Origin: Cytophagaceae bacterium
GTDB taxonomy: Bacteria > Bacteroidota > Bacteroidia > Cytophagales > Spirosomataceae
Direction: 5' to 3'
DNA length: 38,081 bases
Assembly: GCA_027486845.1 (NCBI GenBank)
Contig: JAIXOL010000031.1
Coordinates: 1 to 38,081, forward strand
Shown here: positions 33,820 through 38,081 of the stretch, piece by piece
Layout: every line of letters starts with the position of its first letter
How positions within the stretch are numbered: the first letter of the stretch is position 1
Made by a program: the position numbers and the translations under genes
The notes under the pieces: generated by a model
Databases searched by the model: none
Seen by the model: the letters and a program-made list of their open reading frames with translations, nothing else
Told to the model about the DNA's origin: nothing

Positions 33820-33837
33820 ATATCAATGATTTGATAT
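33820..33837. promoter_or_regulatory. 18-bp palindrome upstream of the Gfo/Idh gene
   Basis: ATATCAA and TTGATAT with a 4-base centre (TGAT) sit 50 bases after the CE15 stop and about 180 bases before the Gfo/Idh start. It could be an operator or a weak hairpin; it is short and AT-rich. Confidence 0.35.
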
Positions 33838-33886
33838 ACTATTTTAAATTAAAACCATTCGATTTTTCCTATTTTTAAAAAACTTA

Positions 33887-35257
33887 TTATATGCAATCGC
33901 CCCAATATCTACATGCCCATGCAATCCAAGTACTCCAGTTTGGGCCTGTGCTGTGTCCACCTGCGTGTTGGCGAAATGCAATTTCTCCATCGGTTAAGGC
34001 CATTCCAAGTTTAGGAAATTCCATAGTTCCTAATCCTTTTTTTTGATGTAAAATATACACAGAACTTGCATGAGCGGCTCCCAAAAACATTCCTTTTGCG
34101 TCTACCCATTGACCTTCTACTTGTGGTGAACCAGAACTTATAAAAACTGGTCGTGGAGCACATAAAGCGATTAATTCGTGAGCATCAACCGAAAGGTCGT
34201 TGGGTGTTAGTCTACTTGTATAATTAATAAAATTACCCGCAAACCAATGATATTCGCCAGAAGATGCTAAGTTTTCGACTTGTTCGCCAAAGACTCTTCG
34301 AAGGATTTTTGCACCACCAGCACCCGATGAACCGATAAAGCCTATTGAAAAACGAGGCTCAAATGCCATAGAAACGAGGGCTGCTTTTCCGTAACGTGAA
34401 AGCCCTTCGATTGCCACACGTTTGGTATCAACATCTTTGTCAGACTCAAAATAATCAATAGCCCGACTGGCACCCCAAGCCCATGCACGTAATGCCCCCC
34501 ACTCGTTAGGTTTTCGACGTCCACCTTTGTTTACTAATCCAATGATTCCATTTGTAAGGCCAGCCCCATTATCTGCTTGAATACTACTTGGCTCAATAAT
34601 AGCATATCCCCAACCTCGTGAAATAAGTTGCTCTTGCCAAGTAGGCTCACTCGACGAACCTAAGCCAATTGGTTTAATTGAGCCAGGATTAAATGGCGAG
34701 CGTATAAAACCAAATTCCATTACAACTGGTGCAGCCTTGGAAGCTTTGACAGGAGTTACCAATAATAAATTTATTTCAACTTTTATTGCTGGATAGGCGG
34801 AATTATCGACGACTCCTTTTAATAATTTTTGTGTAGTGGTGTAATTACCTACTAAAGTATCTTTTATAGAAATAATCTTCCAATTTACAGCAGGTAGATT
34901 TTGAGGTAATCGACCGTAAATTTCGTTTTCAAAATCTGTAACTAATTCTGGGCGTCGTTTTTTAGTCCAATCTTTTAGATTCTTAACTTTTTGACCATTT
35001 TTTAAAATCAATGGGTCGGGCAAAGTATATTTATTCACTTTTTCCTCCGAACTATTGGCCGCATTGGCATCCTTAGGATTGCCCGAAGGGCCTCTACGAA
35101 TAATTGAACGGTCAATACCTATCTGTTCGACCATATTATAATAGTCTTCGCCAGTGAGTTTATTGATACTATCACGCTGGGCAGCTGTAAGACCAAATTG
35201 TGCAAAACTCGAAAAACTAATACTGCTCAATAAAAGGATTCGCTTAATTACTTTCAT
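33887..35257 (-). CDS. CE15-type glucuronoyl esterase-like hydrolase, exported
   Basis: This 456-residue precursor has a signal peptide (MKVIKRILLLSSISFSSFAQ). The alpha/beta-hydrolase carries the CE15 nucleophile motif GLSRYGKAAL (Ser287), SSGAGGAKILRR (310-321), and HWFAGNFINYT and DAHELIALCAPRPVFIS. A His pair (HAGGHST, 431-437) supplies the catalytic base. CE15 enzymes break the ester between glucuronic acid on xylan and lignin. The N-terminal 110 residues before the core look disordered (GPSGNPKDANAANSS). Its start is 3 bases after the stop of the SASA/NodB gene, so the two are coupled. Confidence 0.85.
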   Translation of the reverse strand: MKVIKRILLLSSISFSSFAQFGLTAAQRDSINKLTGEDYYNMVEQIGIDRSIIRRGPSGNPKDANAANSSEEKVNKYTLPDPLILKNGQKVKNLKDWTKKRRPELVTDFENEIYGRLPQNLPAVNWKIISIKDTLVGNYTTTQKLLKGVVDNSAYPAIKVEINLLLVTPVKASKAAPVVMEFGFIRSPFNPGSIKPIGLGSSSEPTWQEQLISRGWGYAIIEPSSIQADNGAGLTNGIIGLVNKGGRRKPNEWGALRAWAWGASRAIDYFESDKDVDTKRVAIEGLSRYGKAALVSMAFEPRFSIGFIGSSGAGGAKILRRVFGEQVENLASSGEYHWFAGNFINYTSRLTPNDLSVDAHELIALCAPRPVFISSGSPQVEGQWVDAKGMFLGAAHASSVYILHQKKGLGTMEFPKLGMALTDGEIAFRQHAGGHSTGPNWSTWIAWACRYWGDCI

Positions 35258-35260
35258 AGT

Positions 35261-37942
35261 TTAAGGTTGGATTTTTGTCTTTATAGCCTTGATATGCTCA
35301 GCCATATTAAGCATAGTATCTATATAAATTTCTTTTTCGTTTTCTTTTAGATAATGTAAAAATTTACTGTGTTCTTCCTTCGCTACGTTTAGTCCATGCT
35401 CTCCTCCTACTCCATGAAACAAAAAAACAAGTAATTTGCCTGAACTTTGGGCTTGCTTCACCAATTCTATCATCTTTTCGGCAGTAGTTCCCTCCATGCT
35501 ATAACAATCAACATCCAATAGATTCTGCTCTTCTAAATTGTGCATTTCTGACCTTACAGCTCTTGCTGCAACGAAATCATTAGCGAGGCTTTGTATAAAT
35601 TCGCCTTCAATCACTTTTTTGTGTCCGCAGGTAAAAGCAAAAGTGCGTTTCTCTTTACCATCAATTGATTTTAAGTAAGCATTACACATTCTAATCTCAT
35701 CTTGCATTCGTTTCAAGCTATAATGACTTAAATCGTACTCAGGCCTAACCCAACTCATCCCTGGAAGAGTAGCATCGCATGGATGATAAAGCGTATGATT
35801 TCCCAACTCATGACCACTAATTGCAGCTTTTCGCCAATGATTGACTCGTTTTGAACCTGCGTCTGATGATGCAGTCAAATAGAATGTTCCTTTCAAACTC
35901 AACGAATCTAATGCTGGTATAACATTATCAAGATGAACATTCAGTGCATCATCGTAAGTTAGAACAACGGCACATTTTTTTCCTTTCCATGCTTTAGTTT
36001 CATCAAGGTTTTCGGCGTCAGTTCTGAATGGCGATGCAGGAAGATTAACCGAATTATAAAAATTTACATCTTCAGGATTATCTTGCCAAGCATAACGCAC
36101 ATATTTTGGCGATTTGACGGTTTCATTCCATAATTCAATTTTGTCTTTGCCAATGATTCGAGACTTCGCCCAAACGAATTTTTCATCATAATCGGCAATC
36201 GCAAACCAACGTAAATCTTCTCCATCTTTTGATATAATACCCTCGGCTACATTATCGAAACTCAGTGTTATTTTGTTATTTTCGATGCTTTTAGATTTGA
36301 GTATTGGCCCAGCATAAACGACTGATTTATCATTATATGCTAAATTTCTGGCCGAAAGTGCAAGTCGTTTACCAATATCTTTTTTGTTAAGTGGGTGAAT
36401 ATCATTCCACTCGCCCAAATCTACCGTGACTGTTACAGCAGTGTTTGGTAATTTTAGTGCATGATTTTGTCCTTCTCGGAGTCGGGCGATATAGCTTTCT
36501 ACTGGAATATAATTTACTTCTTGAAAATTCGCCAACTGCACCACAAAAAATGGCAAGTTAGTATCCTGCCAAAGCTTTCGCCAGTCATTAATCAAAGCAG
36601 GCATAAATGCATCATAAGCTTCTGGACTGCCAACATTGCTTTCGCCTTGATACCATACAAAACCTTTGACTTTCATTGGCAAAACTGGAGCAATCATTGC
36701 ATTATATAGAGCTGTTGGTTGGTTTTGAAACACGATTCCGCCATTGCCCGACACACTTGGGTTTGTTGGTTGAAACACCTCTCCTACTTTATATTGCCAT
36801 GTGCCTTTTAAGTCTATTTGTTCGCCATTATATGTCATAAAATACGGTTTATCTGGCACGAATCCACCCTTACCCGCAGTATTTGTCACTCTGATAACGA
36901 AGGTGTTTTTACCTGCTTTTAGTAAATCGGCAGGAATTTCGTATCGGCGTGGAGGATATTGATAAGTGATATTTCCGATTTTTTTTCCATTTACATACAT
37001 TTCGTCGGCATCAACAATTCGCCCCATATAAAGTTTGATTGCCTTCCCAATCCAACTTTGTGGAATATCAAATTCGCGTCTAAACCAAACTATACCGTTC
37101 AAATCTTTCAAGCCTTGATCTTCCCAAAAACCTGGAATATTTATATTTCTCCAACCTTTTGGCTTATAATCAGCACTTTCCCAATGTTCAATCATTCCTA
37201 AATCTCGAAGAATTGGCTTGTTTGATGAAACAGCAGGTCGGCGATTCAGCGAATTAATATATGCTGAATCTTTGTTTTTAGTAATGGTTTTCTGAACATC
37301 GGCAAAGTTTTTAAAACCGCCTTCACTTATCCAAGCCTCTATGGGAGTACCTCCAACCGAGCTATTGATGATACCAATTGGCACTTTGTATTTTTCATAA
37401 ATTTCACGGGCAAAAAAGTAAGAAACCGCTCCGAATGTAAGAATATCTTTCGGATTTGCCATTTTCCATGCACCCTGCGTGAAATCATCTTTTGGAGCAT
37501 TCAAATCGGTGAGTGTCTGCACGAAGAAGTTACGAATATCAGGATAATTGGCCGAGACAATATCATCGAGATATTTTTCTTTCACTCGCTCCATCGGAAT
37601 TACCATATTACTCTGCCCACTACAAAGCCATACATCACCAAATGCGATGTTTTTAATAGTGATTTCGTTTTTGCCTTTCATTAACATTTCAAAACCACTT
37701 CCTGCAGGTTGTGCAGGCAACAGAATTTCCCATGTGCCATCATCATTAGTAGTAGTTTTATAATTTTTTTTATTGAAAATGAGAGATATTTTTTCTTTCG
37801 GAGAAGCCCAGCCCCAAACTTTAATGGGTTGGTCACGTTGCAAAACAATATTATCAGAAATAAGTTTTGGTAATCGAATTTGGGCTTTTAGTTGAATATT
37901 ACCAAACAAGAAAAGCCATAGAAATACTTTAATAATTTTCAT
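35261..37942 (-). CDS. Two-domain sialate O-acetylesterase-like (SASA) plus NodB polysaccharide deacetylase
   Basis: This 893-residue precursor starts at 37942, where a signal peptide begins (MKIIKVFLWLFLFGNIQLKA); the frame is open further upstream but not exported-like. Residues 22-640 are the SASA (SGNH-type) esterase. It has nucleophile Ser111 in CSGQSNM, FVWYQGESNVG (428-438), and DIHP with His516. A galactose-binding-like jelly roll is inserted around 285-355. Residues 655-890 are a NodB deacetylase: TYDDA (662-666, Asp664-Asp665), HTLYH (716-720), and LFHG with His843. Together they should remove O-acetyl groups from a polysaccharide such as acetylated xylan. The CE15 esterase follows 3 bases after the stop. 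Confidence 0.85.
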   Translation of the reverse strand: MKIIKVFLWLFLFGNIQLKAQIRLPKLISDNIVLQRDQPIKVWGWASPKEKISLIFNKKNYKTTTNDDGTWEILLPAQPAGSGFEMLMKGKNEITIKNIAFGDVWLCSGQSNMVIPMERVKEKYLDDIVSANYPDIRNFFVQTLTDLNAPKDDFTQGAWKMANPKDILTFGAVSYFFAREIYEKYKVPIGIINSSVGGTPIEAWISEGGFKNFADVQKTITKNKDSAYINSLNRRPAVSSNKPILRDLGMIEHWESADYKPKGWRNINIPGFWEDQGLKDLNGIVWFRREFDIPQSWIGKAIKLYMGRIVDADEMYVNGKKIGNITYQYPPRRYEIPADLLKAGKNTFVIRVTNTAGKGGFVPDKPYFMTYNGEQIDLKGTWQYKVGEVFQPTNPSVSGNGGIVFQNQPTALYNAMIAPVLPMKVKGFVWYQGESNVGSPEAYDAFMPALINDWRKLWQDTNLPFFVVQLANFQEVNYIPVESYIARLREGQNHALKLPNTAVTVTVDLGEWNDIHPLNKKDIGKRLALSARNLAYNDKSVVYAGPILKSKSIENNKITLSFDNVAEGIISKDGEDLRWFAIADYDEKFVWAKSRIIGKDKIELWNETVKSPKYVRYAWQDNPEDVNFYNSVNLPASPFRTDAENLDETKAWKGKKCAVVLTYDDALNVHLDNVIPALDSLSLKGTFYLTASSDAGSKRVNHWRKAAISGHELGNHTLYHPCDATLPGMSWVRPEYDLSHYSLKRMQDEIRMCNAYLKSIDGKEKRTFAFTCGHKKVIEGEFIQSLANDFVAARAVRSEMHNLEEQNLLDVDCYSMEGTTAEKMIELVKQAQSSGKLLVFLFHGVGGEHGLNVAKEEHSKFLHYLKENEKEIYIDTMLNMAEHIKAIKTKIQP

Positions 37943-37988
37943 AGAAGGTTGGGTCAAGATAATAAATATTATTACGAATAATTTGGTT

Positions 37989-38081
37989 TCATAATGCGAG
38001 CGTACACTTGCGTGAAGTATATTTCCGCAATGGGCTACGAACTCTGAGGTTATGCAGAGCACAGCCAACAACCATTAAAGA
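37989..38081 (-). CDS. Partial frame, possible transposase C-terminus (cut by window edge)
   Basis: A minus-strand frame enters from the right edge and ends at TGA (37989-37991). The 30 visible residues include LMVVGCALHNLRV followed by a basic tail. The hydrophobic-ALHNLR ending resembles the last helix of some DDE transposases (DDE_Tnp_4-like), but 30 residues cannot prove this. It ends 46 bases upstream of the SASA/NodB start. Confidence 0.35.
   Translation of the reverse strand, partial: SLMVVGCALHNLRVRSPLRKYTSRKCTLAL

Noticed and set aside
37943-38071. Upstream extension of the SASA/NodB frame
   Set aside because: The signal peptide starts cleanly at 37942, and the upstream part overlaps another frame that looks more like protein.
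1-38081. CRISPR array, tRNA, rRNA, phage or conjugation genes
   Set aside because: No regularly spaced direct repeats, cloverleaf-like stretches, rRNA-like sequence or related proteins were seen on either strand.

Overview
The window looks like a piece of chromosome from an AT-rich member of the Bacteroidota, most likely order Cytophagales. Four things point there: a giant secreted protein built from CHU_C-type Ig-like repeats, a DUF4834-type small membrane protein, start codons with little or no Shine-Dalgarno signal, and several copies of the Bacteroidota -7 promoter element TAnnTTTG at sensible distances upstream of genes. The genus cannot be fixed from the sequence alone. No rRNA, tRNA, CRISPR array or phage region was seen. 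Most genes are housekeeping or metabolic, broken up by small dispersed palindromes.

Layout, left to right. (1) 1-4097, minus strand: the N-terminal 1365 residues of a giant Ig-like adhesin, cut by the window edge. (2) 4098-5161: a long spacer hiding a 57-residue membrane protein with its own terminator and a 13-bp inverted repeat upstream. (3) 5162-8955, plus: an SRPBCC protein, a dicarboxylate/amino acid symporter with changed Na-site residues, and a secreted CocE-type hydrolase, ending at a bidirectional terminator. (4) 9014-11628, minus: sufC-ridA-sufD, without sufB or sufS, with a palindrome just downstream of the promoter. (5) 12445-17998, plus: arginine deiminase and CtlX (two pentein-fold enzymes), then a tightly coupled pair of an FAD/NAD(P)H oxidoreductase and a membrane polyferredoxin. 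(6) 18101-21780, minus: TlpA-like thioredoxin, DUF4834, DoxX, a histone-deacetylase-fold enzyme and DeoC.

(7) 22213-25465: SUMT (siroheme synthesis), divergent from a NarX-like sensor kinase and NarL-like regulator. A 32-bp palindrome lies over the predicted SUMT promoter. (8) 25517-25900: a decayed reading frame with three in-frame stops. (9) 26106-28505, plus: VWA protein, endonuclease III, MOSC protein. (10) 28502-31395, minus: lipid kinase, SUI1/YciH, S41 peptidase lipoprotein, alpha/beta hydrolase. (11) 31495-31926, plus: a secreted SnoaL/DUF4440 protein. (12) 32189-37942, minus: Tat-exported Gfo/Idh/MocA oxidoreductase, CE15-type glucuronoyl esterase, and a two-domain sialate-O-acetylesterase-like plus NodB deacetylase protein, probably for removing ester side groups from plant hemicellulose. 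The right edge carries what may be the C-terminus of a transposase.

The best candidates for something new are the FAD reductase/polyferredoxin electron-transfer pair, the SUMT/NarX-like regulatory island with its palindrome, and the three-activity esterase operon. No wholly unprecedented system is evident.
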